A DNA stretch of 38,988 nucleotides, taken from NCBI GenBank assembly GCA_021648285.1, contig JAKITC010000014.1:1-38988 (forward strand), written 5' to 3'. The stretch is from Sulfurimonas sp. GTDB taxonomy: Bacteria > Campylobacterota > Campylobacteria > Campylobacterales > Sulfurimonadaceae. Below are positions 1 to 8,653 of this stretch, piece by piece. Positions within the stretch are counted from its first letter, which is position 1, and the number at the start of each line of letters is the position of its first letter. The notes under the pieces are model-generated. The model was not told the DNA's origin. It saw only the letters and a list, made by a program, of their open reading frames with translations, and did not search any database. The position numbers and the translations under genes are program-made.

Positions 1-150
1 GATTGCGATACAAATCAGTAAAAAATAGAAAAATAGTCTAAAAAATCACTTGAAAATTGAAAGTGAATTTTTAAAATGCTAGAATATCAAAATCAAGAAG
101 AATCAGCTGGCTTGTTCAGAGGGTTCAATTACAAAATATATCTATTTATA

Positions 151-159
151 TGATAAAAT
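151..159 (+). promoter_or_regulatory. Extended -10 promoter for the ankyrin gene
   Basis: TGA followed by TAAAAT fits the extended -10 form used by the housekeeping sigma factor of Campylobacterota. It lies about 30 bases before the start codon. The rest of the first 189 bases shows no gene. Called by eye only. Confidence 0.4.
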
Positions 160-189
160 CACAATTATGTAATTACTAAAGGAAAATGT

Positions 190-1455
190 ATGTTAACCAA
201 AAAAAATTTTACTTCCGCGATATTATTTAGTGTTGTCTTCTCTCTCTTTGTTCCACAACAGGTTGTTGCTGATGAAAATGGTTTGAGAATAATTAGCATC
301 TTGGATAAAGAAAATATAAGTGAAGGTGCAATTGAAACTGTTGAGAGCCTAATAAAAGATGGTGCCGACGTAAATACAGTAGATACTGACGGTTATACGC
401 CTTTAATGTCCGCAGCAGCAGCGGGAAAGAGTGATATAATTGAGTTGCTCTTAAGAAAAGGTGCTAAGATAAATGCTAGCAATAATGGCTTTACACCATT
501 GATGTTTGCAGCACGCAGTGGACATTCAAAGGCAGCAAAACTACTCATAAATAAAGGTGCAAATATTAATGCTAAGAATAAATATAAAGAAAATGCTCTT
601 CATTGTGCAGCTCAAGGTATGCTTGAAGACGTAATTGCTTTACTGGTTAAAAAAGGTGTTGATATTAATGCTAAAGATATTGACAATATAACACCGCTAC
701 TTCTTACAACAAAAAATTGGCTTCTTGATGCATCAATGCTTCTGATAAAAAAAGGTGCTAAAGTTAATACAAAAGATAAAGATGGTCATACCCCGCTCCT
801 TTATGCGGCAAAAAGTTCTTATGCTGATATTTCAATTAGCCTAATTGATAAAGGCGCTAAAATTAATGTAAAAGATGAAGATGGAAATACACCTCTGTAT
901 TTTGCAATGGAGTTTGACTTAGAAAAACTTTTTGCAAAATTGATAGCAAAAGGTGCTTCAACTGATGTGAAGACATCTCATGACGAAACACCAATATTCT
1001 ATGCAGCACAAAAAGGTCTAACTAAAAGTATCGCTATCTTAATTAAAAAGGGTGCAGATGTTAATGAGGAAGATAAGCAAAACAAAACACCGCTAATTGC
1101 AGCTCTTCAAAATTCCAAATCTGTTACAGCCAAGTATCTTATAGGAAAAGGTGCAGGTATCAATGTTGAAGACAGAGATAAAAAAACACCACTGCTTTAT
1201 GCTACGCAGCTTGGACTTTCAGATGCTTCAATACTTTTAATTAATAAAGGTGCCAGCGTTAATGTAAGAGATAAATATAAAGAGACACCACTGATTAATG
1301 CTGCGGAAAAAGGTTTAAGCAAAGTGGTGAAACTTTTGATTAAAAAGGGTGCTAGTGTTAACTCAAAAGATAGAAATGGATTAACAGCATTAGATTATGC
1401 AAAAGAAAATAAACATAAAGCTGTTATAAAGATACTGAAAGAAGCTTCTAGATAA
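190..1455 (+). CDS. Exported ankyrin-repeat protein
   Basis: The 421-residue protein starts with a signal peptide: a Lys-rich N-terminus, a hydrophobic stretch from about residue 10 to 22, and a likely cut after VVA near residue 27, so it probably acts in the periplasm. The rest is a capping half-repeat followed by about eleven 33-residue ankyrin repeats. Each keeps the TPL..AA core and the L(I/L)xKGAxxN hairpin. Ankyrin repeats bind proteins; no catalytic domain is visible and the partner is unknown. The ATG is preceded by AAAGGA at good spacing. The gene stands alone, with a hairpin behind it and ilvE starting 139 bases downstream. The repeats are close to one another, as expected for internal duplication. 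Fold confidence is high; the biological role is not known. Confidence 0.9.
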   Translation: MLTKKNFTSAILFSVVFSLFVPQQVVADENGLRIISILDKENISEGAIETVESLIKDGADVNTVDTDGYTPLMSAAAAGKSDIIELLLRKGAKINASNNGFTPLMFAARSGHSKAAKLLINKGANINAKNKYKENALHCAAQGMLEDVIALLVKKGVDINAKDIDNITPLLLTTKNWLLDASMLLIKKGAKVNTKDKDGHTPLLYAAKSSYADISISLIDKGAKINVKDEDGNTPLYFAMEFDLEKLFAKLIAKGASTDVKTSHDETPIFYAAQKGLTKSIAILIKKGADVNEEDKQNKTPLIAALQNSKSVTAKYLIGKGAGINVEDRDKKTPLLYATQLGLSDASILLINKGASVNVRDKYKETPLINAAEKGLSKVVKLLIKKGASVNSKDRNGLTALDYAKENKHKAVIKILKEASR

Positions 1456-1468
1456 AACCTTTTATTTT

Positions 1469-1502
1469 ATCACTTTACGCATTTTATGAGTGCTAAAGTG
1501 AT
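1469..1502 (+). terminator. Stem-loop after the ankyrin gene
   Basis: A perfect 9-bp inverted repeat (ATCACTTTA / TAAAGTGAT) lies 14 bases after the stop codon, and GCA/TGC can extend it inside. No T-run follows on the + strand, so it may be a weak terminator or an mRNA-stabilising hairpin. Confidence 0.4.
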
Positions 1503-1594
1503 GAATACCTCGTTGCGTAAATAATTAATATATTATAAACATCATTTTAGATAGAATATCAACAATTTAAATGTAATAATTATTGGAGAAATAT

Positions 1595-2515
1595 ATGGAC
1601 GCAGCCAAATATATTTGGATGAATGGGGAATTTATAGCATGGGAAGATGCTAAAGTACATGTTCTTTCACACACACTTCACTATGGAAATGGTGTTATTG
1701 AAGGTACTAAAGCTTATAAGACTGAAAAAGGCTATGCTATTTTTCGTTTGAATGAGCATACTACAAGACTTAAAGAGTCGGCAAAAATGACTCTTATTGA
1801 TATACCTTACACAATTGAGGAGATGAATAAAGCGCAAATAGAACTTGTTAGAATGAATGAATTTACAGGGGATAATGTTTATATTAGACCTTTTGCATTT
1901 CTTGGCTATGGAGTAATGGGTGTTTATCATAAAGATGCTCCCGTTGAGACTGTTATGTCTGCTTGGGAATGGGGTGCATACCTTGGTGAAGAGGGTATGA
2001 GAAAAGGAATAAAGCTCAAAATTGCTTCTATGACAAGACCTGCTAATACTTCAAATATGGGTAAAGCAAAAGCAACAGCAAATTATTTGAATTCTCAAAT
2101 GGCTAAGTATGAAGCTATTGATTGTGGCTATGATGAAGCACTTCTTCTTGATGACCAAGGCTATGTGGCAGAAGCTAGCGGGGCTAGTTTTTTCATGGTT
2201 GAAAATGGAAAACTTGTAACTCCTCCAAGTGATAATGCACTTGTGTCAATCACTCAAAAAACAGTTATTGAAATAGCTGGGAATATGGGTATAGAAGTTG
2301 AACGTCGTCGTATATCTAGAGAAGAGTTATATATAGCGGATGAAGCATTTCTAACAGGAACAGCAGCTGAGATAACACCGGTACGTATTATAGATGCAAG
2401 AGAGATTGGTTCTGGTTCTTGCGGTGAGATAACACAGATGATTCAGAGTACTTACTTTGATATAGTTTTTGGCCGTAACAAAGAGTACGAGCATTATCTA
2501 ACTTATATAGACTAG
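1595..2515 (+). CDS. ilvE: Branched-chain amino acid aminotransferase
   Basis: A PLP-dependent fold-type IV aminotransferase. It moves the amino group between glutamate and the branched-chain 2-oxo acids in the last step of leucine, isoleucine and valine synthesis, in the cytoplasm. Visible marks are the N-terminal LHYGNGVIEGTKAY segment, the YIRPFAFLGYG stretch, the active-site lysine region GKAKATANYLNSQ, and DEALLLDDQGYVAEASGASFF with the conserved glutamate; LTGTAAEITPV lies near the C-terminus. The length of 306 residues is typical of IlvE. The reading frame extends 12 bases upstream to a TTG, but the ATG at 1595 has GGAG at the right distance and gives the usual N-terminus. An inverted repeat overlaps the stop codon and separates the gene from the SPFH operon. 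Confidence 0.95.
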   Translation: MDAAKYIWMNGEFIAWEDAKVHVLSHTLHYGNGVIEGTKAYKTEKGYAIFRLNEHTTRLKESAKMTLIDIPYTIEEMNKAQIELVRMNEFTGDNVYIRPFAFLGYGVMGVYHKDAPVETVMSAWEWGAYLGEEGMRKGIKLKIASMTRPANTSNMGKAKATANYLNSQMAKYEAIDCGYDEALLLDDQGYVAEASGASFFMVENGKLVTPPSDNALVSITQKTVIEIAGNMGIEVERRRISREELYIADEAFLTGTAAEITPVRIIDAREIGSGSCGEITQMIQSTYFDIVFGRNKEYEHYLTYID

Positions 2516-2593
2516 ATTCCAGATCAGGTTTGGAATGACAAAATTATTATTTAGATGATGTAGGTTTGTCATCCTGAACTTGATTCAGGATCT
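2514..2593. repeat. Imperfect inverted repeat, copy 1 of a dispersed family
   Basis: A 27-base arm at 2514-2540 and a 27-base arm at 2567-2593 are near reverse complements (TCATCCTGAACTTGATTCAG type). They are separated by 26 bases. The left arm begins inside the ilvE stop codon. A related pair lies at 25681-25740. On RNA it would form a long hairpin that could end ilvE transcription or protect its 3' end. Confidence 0.7.
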
Positions 2594-2638
2594 AATAAAA
2601 CAAAGGAAAATAAAATTATGAAAGAGGATAATATACTT

Positions 2639-3739
2639 ATGGCATCAGATATGAATGATTATTTCAATAAGAAAAAAAGTGAAGGCGGTGGTTTTAAAAA
2701 ACCATCTGGAGGCGGAAGCGGTGGAGGTGGCGGAGGCGGTGGACCGCAGATGCCAAAAATTGACTTTAATATGGGTGGAAAATCAGGAATAGTATATTTT
2801 TTAATTGCTATTGTGATTTTACTTGTAATGGCAAAACCTTTTACCATCATCCAAGAGGGTGAGCGTGGTATTTTAAGTACAAATGGTAAGTACCAAGTGC
2901 AAGCACTTCTTCCAGGACTTCACTTTATAATTCCAGTTATTCAAAAAGTTTACATTGTGGATACAAAAGTTCGTATTATCAACTATGCTTCTCGTATTGA
3001 AGTTAGCGGTGGTAATGCAGCTGGTATCAATGTTAAACCTGCTATTACAGTTCTTGATAAACGTGGTCTTCCTGTTACTATAGAGCTTACTGTTCAGTAT
3101 AGACTAGATGCTAAATTTGCCGCTCAAACTATTTCCAATTGGGGATTTAGCTGGGAAGATAAAATTATTAATCCTGTTGTAAGAGATGTGGTTCGTAATG
3201 TTGTTGGTAAGTATGATGCGGAGTCACTTCCACAACATAGAAATCAGATAGCTCAAGAAATAGACAAGAGTGTGAGAGAGAGTATAGCAGGTCTTAAAAA
3301 TTCACCTGCAGATCTTCAATCTGTTCAACTTCGTGAGATAGGTTTGCCATCGAAAGTAAGAGAACAAATAGAGCGTGTTCAAGTTGCTAAACAAGAAGTT
3401 CAAAAAGCTGAACAAGATGTTCAACGTGCAAAACAAGAGGCTCTTAAACGTGCTGCTGAAGCAGAAGGTATAGCTCAAAAGAAAAGAATTGAAGCTAGAG
3501 GTATAGCTGATGCAGTTACAATTCAAGCAGATGCAAAAGCAAAAGCAAATATACTTATCTCTAAATCATTAACAACTAAACTTTTACAGTTAGAGCAGAT
3601 GAAAGTTCAAGGTAAGTTTAACGATGCTCTAAGAGAAAACAGAGATGCTAAGATTTTCCTAACACCTGGTGGTTCAACTCCAAATATTTGGGTTGATATG
3701 AAAAATGGTCATCCAACAAAAACTTCTGTAGGTCAGTAA
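2639..3739 (+). CDS. SPFH/prohibitin-family membrane protein
   Basis: From the start chosen here the protein has 366 residues. It begins with a short polar stretch, then a Gly-rich low-complexity linker at about residues 18-37, one membrane helix near residues 50-68 (GIVYFLIAIVILLVMA), and an SPFH domain to about residue 230. A long Gln/Ala/Lys-rich coiled coil follows (EVQKAEQDVQRAKQEALKRA). Known family members form large ring assemblies at membranes and often influence proteases such as FtsH. The role here is inferred only. An in-frame ATG at 2618 with AAAGGA upstream would add seven residues. I prefer 2639 because AGAGG precedes it and the protein then begins MASDMNDYF, like the epsilonproteobacterial relatives I recall. 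It heads an operon with hisIE, which starts 8 bases on. Confidence 0.85.
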   Translation: MASDMNDYFNKKKSEGGGFKKPSGGGSGGGGGGGGPQMPKIDFNMGGKSGIVYFLIAIVILLVMAKPFTIIQEGERGILSTNGKYQVQALLPGLHFIIPVIQKVYIVDTKVRIINYASRIEVSGGNAAGINVKPAITVLDKRGLPVTIELTVQYRLDAKFAAQTISNWGFSWEDKIINPVVRDVVRNVVGKYDAESLPQHRNQIAQEIDKSVRESIAGLKNSPADLQSVQLREIGLPSKVREQIERVQVAKQEVQKAEQDVQRAKQEALKRAAEAEGIAQKKRIEARGIADAVTIQADAKAKANILISKSLTTKLLQLEQMKVQGKFNDALRENRDAKIFLTPGGSTPNIWVDMKNGHPTKTSVGQ

Positions 3740-3747
3740 GTAGAAAT

Positions 3748-4428
3748 ATGCAAGATGCAATAGATAGAATTGATTGGCAAAAGTGTGAACTTTTGCCAGT
3801 TATAGTTCAAGATAACTCTAATAACGAAGTTCTAATGATGGCTTATATGGATAAGCAAGCTTTAGAACTTTCACTTACTACAAAAATTGCACACTACTTT
3901 TCACGCTCAAAACAGAGAATCTGGAAAAAAGGTGAAACTAGCGGTCATATTCAAAAAATCCACTCTTTTAATATCGATTGTGATAATGACACTCTGCTTA
4001 TAAAAGTAACACAAGAGGGTGTAGCTTGTCATACAGGTCGTCGTTCATGCTTTTTTACAGAACTAGAATCAGGTGAAGTAAATTCTGAGATTGAAGTAAG
4101 CAGTGAAGCTCTTTATGGAGTAATAGATACTCTTTATCATACAATACAAGAGCGTAAAAATGCAGACCCTGAGTCTTCGTGGACAGCAAAACTTTTAAGC
4201 AAGGGTGATAATACAATTTTGAAAAAAGTTGTAGAAGAAGCCGGAGAATTTTCATTTGCGTATAAAGATGATGATGAAGATGAGATGATATATGAAGCAG
4301 CTGATTTGACATATCACATGTTAGTTGCTTTGTGCGCTAAAAATATATCTCCTGATAGAATAAAACAAGAACTTGCTCGTAGATTTGGTATGAGCGGAAT
4401 TGCTGAAAAAAATTCAAGGGATAATTAA
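3748..4428 (+). CDS. hisIE: Bifunctional phosphoribosyl-AMP cyclohydrolase / phosphoribosyl-ATP pyrophosphatase
   Basis: A fusion of two histidine-biosynthesis enzymes in 226 residues. Residues 1 to about 108 are HisI, the zinc enzyme opening the adenine ring of phosphoribosyl-AMP. Visible are VLMMAYMD, HYFSRSKQRIWKKGETSGH, the metal-binding DCDND and the GVACHTGRRSCF cysteines. The rest is HisE, which removes pyrophosphate from phosphoribosyl-ATP, with LYHTIQERK, KKVVEEAGE and YEAADLTYHMLV. The domains act in steps two and three of the pathway. The gene lies 8 bases behind the SPFH gene and 3 bases before the first DUF2393 gene, so the four are probably one transcript. Position among membrane proteins says nothing clear about histidine synthesis; the linkage may be historical. 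Confidence 0.95.
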   Translation: MQDAIDRIDWQKCELLPVIVQDNSNNEVLMMAYMDKQALELSLTTKIAHYFSRSKQRIWKKGETSGHIQKIHSFNIDCDNDTLLIKVTQEGVACHTGRRSCFFTELESGEVNSEIEVSSEALYGVIDTLYHTIQERKNADPESSWTAKLLSKGDNTILKKVVEEAGEFSFAYKDDDEDEMIYEAADLTYHMLVALCAKNISPDRIKQELARRFGMSGIAEKNSRDN

Positions 4429-4431
4429 AAA

Positions 4432-4944
4432 ATGACAGGCAAGCTCACTACTTTTATTGATGGATTAATTATTTATGATTACATTCTCTTTAGCAGTGTG
4501 TTTAGCATTTTTTTATTACTCACTATTTTAGGCATTTTTCTTAGAGATAAAAAAGCTCTAGCAATTTTTCTTATATTCCTTTCTTTTACTACTCTTGTAG
4601 TTGGTTCAACTTTTGGATATATTAAAATGCATCAGTTCTTATATAAAAACACAACTTCACTTCTTTCTCAGAAGAAGTTGACTTACACTAAGGCAGTTGT
4701 TATTTATGGAGTAGTAAAAAATATTTCTAAATTTGATTTTAAAAGTTGTAAGATAACAGCAAGTGCTTACAAAATTAGCGGAAATTCCTTTAAAGATTAT
4801 CTTTTTAAATTTAAGCCATTTAAGAAAATGTCGATCTTAGAGGGAGGGATTTTAAAAGGACAAGAGAGAGAGTTTAAGATTATTGTTGAGCCTTTTACAT
4901 ACTCTAAAGATTATAATATTTCACTGGGAGCTAATTGTATATGA
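4432..4944 (+). CDS. DUF2393-type membrane protein (first of pair)
   Basis: A 170-residue protein with two membrane helices near the N-terminus (about residues 16-38 and 42-64). A soluble C-terminal domain follows, in which a short beta-rich segment begins AVVIYGVVKNISKFDFKSCKI. The layout and the (V/I)xYxGxVKN motif match DUF2393, a family I know from Campylobacterota and whose function is not established. The ATG is 3 bases after hisIE, and the stop overlaps the start of the next gene as ATGA. The next protein has the same architecture, so these look like a diverged tandem pair. The soluble domain probably faces the periplasm. Any link to the SPFH protein at the head of the operon is inference from context. 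Confidence 0.75.
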   Translation: MTGKLTTFIDGLIIYDYILFSSVFSIFLLLTILGIFLRDKKALAIFLIFLSFTTLVVGSTFGYIKMHQFLYKNTTSLLSQKKLTYTKAVVIYGVVKNISKFDFKSCKITASAYKISGNSFKDYLFKFKPFKKMSILEGGILKGQEREFKIIVEPFTYSKDYNISLGANCI

Positions 4945-5489
4945 GTACGCTATTTAATTATTGGCACTTTATTGTTTTAGGCATTATTCTTTTAATTTCT
5001 ATAATAACTGTTATCCTCGCGTTTCAACAAGAAAATAAAAAGTTAGTAGCACCCATTATTTTTTCTACTTTCCTAATCGTTGTACTTGTGTCAGGGTTTG
5101 CAATTGTAGTGGTGGATAAGTATACAAAAATAGCAAAACTTTATAAGTTGAAAAATAAAAGAATTCTTAGTATAGAAAAAATAATATATAGCGGAATAGT
5201 TAAAAATGAGGGTTATCATGAGATTGGTGAGGTTGTTTTTGAGATAAAATTAGTCAATAAAGGACATATTGCCGGTAATGTAAAGGCTGGTTCATTTTTT
5301 AAGCCAAGCGGCTTTTCTGATTTCTTCTCTGGTGGTGCAGGTAGAAATCACAAGCCTCAACAGATAACGAAAGAGTTTGTTGTGGCTAGAAATTTAAAAC
5401 CTGGTGAAGCGAAAGCATTTAGGGTTTATTTTGATTATCCGCCATACTTTAGAAGTACATCACAATTTTCAAAACTTTATGCACATTAA
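4941..5489 (+). CDS. DUF2393-type membrane protein (second of pair)
   Basis: A 182-residue protein with the plan of its upstream neighbour: two membrane helices (about residues 9-28 and 38-59), then a soluble domain containing IIYSGIVKNEGYHEIGEVVF and a C-terminal stretch with KPGEAKAFRVYFDYPPY. The reading frame extends to a TTG at 4935, but the ATG at 4941 forms an ATGA overlap with the previous stop and gives a natural start. The domain resembles the extracytoplasmic beta-sandwiches of FxLYD type, so it may bind something in the periplasm; this is inference. Its stop codon overlaps the stop of the convergent radical SAM gene (5486-5489). Function is unknown. Confidence 0.75.
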   Translation: MSTLFNYWHFIVLGIILLISIITVILAFQQENKKLVAPIIFSTFLIVVLVSGFAIVVVDKYTKIAKLYKLKNKRILSIEKIIYSGIVKNEGYHEIGEVVFEIKLVNKGHIAGNVKAGSFFKPSGFSDFFSGGAGRNHKPQQITKEFVVARNLKPGEAKAFRVYFDYPPYFRSTSQFSKLYAH

Positions 5490-6445
5490 TATTTTAGTTC
5501 TATCTTTTTTAAAGCACCATTTATTTTTTTAATTTGAGTATTTTTATCTCTGCACCAAGATGGACTTAAAAGAGAATCATCGTTAATACCGGCAGTAACT
5601 CTCTGTACAGATACATTTTCAGGTTTCATTTGAATTGACTTTACTAAAACATTTAGATAATCATCTTCGGATATTGGAGTGAACTTTTTTTTTACAAAGT
5701 CATTTGCTAAAGCTGTCTTTTTAACTACATATAGCGGATGATATTTTACAGAATCGATACCCCATTCATAAGCAGCTCTTGATGTTTCAAGCATCATCTC
5801 TTGACTCTCTGCTGGTAGACCAAAGATAAGATGTCCGCATACATGTAGACCTTTGGCTTTTGTCTTCAAAATCCACTCTTTGACATTCTGACTGCTATGA
5901 CCGCGATTGATTTTATCAAGGGTTTCATCATAAACAGATTGGATTCCAAACTCTATCCAAATCTCTTTATCTTTATTGAGCTCTGCTAAATACTCCAGTG
6001 TCTCTTCTGTAATGCTGTCAGAGCGAGTACCAATACTTAATCCTACGACGTTATCAAATGATAAAGCCTTATCATAGAGAGCTTTTAGTGTCTCAAAAGG
6101 GGCATATGTATTTGTAAAAGATTGAAAATAAACTATAAATTTTTGCGCACCGTATTCGCTTACCTGTCTTTTACTAATAGTATTAAACTGATATTCAAGT
6201 TGTTCTAGCTGTTTTTGCAGGTTTGGATTTGATTTTGACTCTAGATTAAGATGGAAACCTTTTAGCTCTTGAGCTTCTCCTGTGCTTGCAGAAAAAGAAT
6301 CATTTTCACAAAAGGTACAGCCGCCTTTAGCAACCGTCCCATCTATATTTGGACATGTGAAACCAGATATATTTATGCCAACTTTGTAGACTTTGCAACC
6401 AAACTTATTTTTTAGGTAGTTGCCAAAGGTATAAATCTGTTTCAT
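5486..6445 (-). CDS. TIGR01212-family radical SAM protein
   Basis: A 319-residue radical SAM protein of the TIGR01212 (YhcC-like) family. The cluster motif is an unusual one: CPNIDGTVAKGGCTFC, with cysteines at about residues 26, 38 and 41 binding the 4Fe-4S cluster that cleaves S-adenosylmethionine. IVYFQSFTNTYAP, GLSIGTRSD and WIEFGIQS further match the Elp3-related core. No substrate is known to me; related proteins act on nucleic acids or small molecules. The frame runs 27 bases further upstream, but the ATG at 6445 gives the normal N-terminus MKQIYTFGNYLKN. That ATG shares one base with the purF stop (TAATG), so translation is probably coupled to purF. Confidence 0.85.
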   Translation of the reverse strand: MKQIYTFGNYLKNKFGCKVYKVGINISGFTCPNIDGTVAKGGCTFCENDSFSASTGEAQELKGFHLNLESKSNPNLQKQLEQLEYQFNTISKRQVSEYGAQKFIVYFQSFTNTYAPFETLKALYDKALSFDNVVGLSIGTRSDSITEETLEYLAELNKDKEIWIEFGIQSVYDETLDKINRGHSSQNVKEWILKTKAKGLHVCGHLIFGLPAESQEMMLETSRAAYEWGIDSVKYHPLYVVKKTALANDFVKKKFTPISEDDYLNVLVKSIQMKPENVSVQRVTAGINDDSLLSPSWCRDKNTQIKKINGALKKIELKY

Positions 6446-7800
6446 TAAATGATATATTTTCCTGTAAAACAAGCAGTACAGTAATTCTCTTCTTTTGCGT
6501 TTACACTTCTAAGTAGTGTCGCTTCATCTAAATAAGCTAAAGAATCAGCTTCTATAAACTCACATATTTCATCTTCAGTCATATTAGCTGCTATAAGCTT
6601 ATCTTTGTCTGGTGTGTCAACACCATAATAACATGGGTCAGTTGTTGGAGGAGATGATACTCTCATGTGTACTTCACTAGCACCTGCTTCTTTAAGCATC
6701 TTTACAATTCTTTTTGAAGTTGTTCCGCGAACAATAGAGTCATCAACAACAATTACCCTTTTTCCTTTAATTATATCTGTCATAGGAGATAGTTTCATTT
6801 TTACTTTTAAATCTCTCATCTCCTGAGTCGGTTCAATAAAGGTACGACCGATATAGTGGTTTCTCATAATACCCATCTCGTAAGGTATGCCGCTCTCTTG
6901 AGCATATCCAATAGCTGATGGAACACCGCCATCGGGAACAGGAATAACTATATCAGCCTCAACAGGTTTTATATGTGCGAGCTCTTTTCCCATGTTTTTT
7001 CTAGTCTGGTAAACACTTTGACCAAAAACTTTTGAATCAGGTCTTGCAAAATATACATATTCAAATATACAATGTTTAGGAGTTGGTTCAAAAACCTTAA
7101 TACTTTTAGGCTCTTTGTTATTTTCAAATACTAGAAGTTCACCAGGTTCAACATCACGAATAAACTCAGCACCAACAAGGTCAAATGCGCAAGTTTCACT
7201 CGCAACAAGATATCCGCTATTTGGTAATTTACCAAGACTTAATGGACGAAAACCATGACGATCACGCATTGCAAACATCTTAGTTCTACTTAAAAATACT
7301 AGTGAAAAGGCACCCTCTATTCTCTCAACTGCATCTATAATTCGCTCAAGTAGGTTCTTTTTTTCACTTTTAGCTATCAGATGAATAAGATTTTCGGTAT
7401 CCATGTATGTTTGAAAAATCGCACCCTTTGATATGAGAGCATTACGAACTTCATCAGCATTTGTAAAGTTTCCATTATGGACAATAGCCATTTCACCTAA
7501 ATCATATCTTGCAAATACGGGTTGAGCATCCAAAATAGAGTCATCACCCGCAGTTGAATATCGAGTATGACCTACAGCATTATTTCCACTAAGCGTTTTT
7601 AATTTTGCTTCATCAAAAACACGCATAACTAAACCACGTTTTTTGATTGTATGAAGTTTTTTTCCATCCGAAGAGCTTATACCGGCTGCTTCTTGACCGC
7701 GATGCTGAAGTGCGTGTAGTGAAAAGTAAGCCAATCTAGAAGCTTCCTTATGACCATAAATTCCAACTACAGCACATTTTTCGTTAACATCTTCTCGCAA
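6445..7800 (-). CDS. purF: Amidophosphoribosyltransferase
   Basis: Catalyses the first step of purine synthesis: glutamine-derived ammonia is transferred to PRPP, giving phosphoribosylamine. The 451-residue protein has a short propeptide of eight residues before the catalytic N-terminal cysteine (CAVVGIYGH), as in the Bacillus-type enzymes that are cleaved to expose it. GHTRYSTAGDDS belongs to the glutaminase domain, and VIVVDDSIVRGTTSKR is the PRPP loop. Cysteines in KHCIFEY, TDPCYYG and YCTACF match the four ligands of the 4Fe-4S cluster of that class. The start is TTG; GGAG lies six bases upstream and no better ATG is present. It sits between dapB (60 bases upstream) and the coupled radical SAM gene. 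Confidence 0.95.
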   Translation of the reverse strand: MREDVNEKCAVVGIYGHKEASRLAYFSLHALQHRGQEAAGISSSDGKKLHTIKKRGLVMRVFDEAKLKTLSGNNAVGHTRYSTAGDDSILDAQPVFARYDLGEMAIVHNGNFTNADEVRNALISKGAIFQTYMDTENLIHLIAKSEKKNLLERIIDAVERIEGAFSLVFLSRTKMFAMRDRHGFRPLSLGKLPNSGYLVASETCAFDLVGAEFIRDVEPGELLVFENNKEPKSIKVFEPTPKHCIFEYVYFARPDSKVFGQSVYQTRKNMGKELAHIKPVEADIVIPVPDGGVPSAIGYAQESGIPYEMGIMRNHYIGRTFIEPTQEMRDLKVKMKLSPMTDIIKGKRVIVVDDSIVRGTTSKRIVKMLKEAGASEVHMRVSSPPTTDPCYYGVDTPDKDKLIAANMTEDEICEFIEADSLAYLDEATLLRSVNAKEENYCTACFTGKYII

Positions 7801-7860
7801 ATTCTTCTCCTGAAAATAATTATGGAATTATACTAAAACAAAAGTAAAATATAGTTGATT

Positions 7861-8628
7861 CTACAGTTCTAAACAGTCACTTATTGAATAAAGTCCAGTT
7901 TCTTTGTCTGCTAGCCATGCGGCAGCTCTAATTGCACCTTTAGAAAATGTGTTTCTTGAAGTTGCAGTATGATTAAGTTCTATAAACTCACCATCATTGT
8001 AAAAACCTACGGTATGACGACCAACAATGTCTCCACCACGAAGAGCCATTACAGCTATCTCGTCTTCTGTTCTTTCACCGATATTTCCGTCTCTTCCGCT
8101 TACGCGAACTTTATCTAAGTCTAAACCACGACCTGCTGCTGCAGATTCACCCAAAGTAAGGGCTGTCCCACTTGGAGCATCTTTTTTATGTTTATGATGC
8201 ATCTCAACAATCTCTATATCAAAACCATCTAAAGCAGCAGAGGCTTGATATACAAGTTTATTTAACAGTGCTACGCCTAAAGACATATTTGTAGCATAAA
8301 GGACAGGCATGCTTTCACTTGCTTGCTTTAAAAGGTTAAGCTGATGCGTATTTAAGCCCGTTGTTCCAATAACTAATGGTTTTGGGGTTTGAATTGCTGC
8401 TTCTAAAAGTATTCCACTAGCCTCAGGCAGTGAAAAATCAATAACAATATCACATCCATTTAAAAATGTACTAATCTCTGTAGTCACTAAAACAGATGGG
8501 TCTATAGAAAAGTTTAATGAAGTTCTTACAAACACTGAACTAAGACTAATGTCATCAGTTGTTTTTAAATTATCAATTATTAGCTTTCCAACTCTGCCGT
8601 TTGCTCCAAATACTCCAACTCTTACCAT
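7861..8628 (-). CDS. dapB: 4-hydroxy-tetrahydrodipicolinate reductase
   Basis: Reduces hydroxy-tetrahydrodipicolinate with NAD(P)H in the diaminopimelate and lysine pathway, feeding peptidoglycan synthesis. The 255-residue protein has the Rossmann loop GANGRVG at residues 8-14, then GTTGL. The catalytic segment is EMHHKHKKDAPSGTAL with the conserved histidines and lysine, and GRHTVGFYNDGEFIEL lies near the end. The ATG is preceded by AGGAAAAG. It follows trxB by 25 bases on the same strand, so it is probably in the trxB-dapB-purF transcript. Length and motifs are ordinary for the family. Confidence 0.95.
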   Translation of the reverse strand: MVRVGVFGANGRVGKLIIDNLKTTDDISLSSVFVRTSLNFSIDPSVLVTTEISTFLNGCDIVIDFSLPEASGILLEAAIQTPKPLVIGTTGLNTHQLNLLKQASESMPVLYATNMSLGVALLNKLVYQASAALDGFDIEIVEMHHKHKKDAPSGTALTLGESAAAGRGLDLDKVRVSGRDGNIGERTEDEIAVMALRGGDIVGRHTVGFYNDGEFIELNHTATSRNTFSKGAIRAAAWLADKETGLYSISDCLEL

Positions 8629-8653
8629 AAATCTTTTCCTTTAATTTATTCTA

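Noticed and set aside
2659..2850. Minus-strand frame encoding a poly-proline protein
   Set aside because: It is the reverse complement of the Gly-rich linker of the SPFH gene, so the proline run is a codon artefact.
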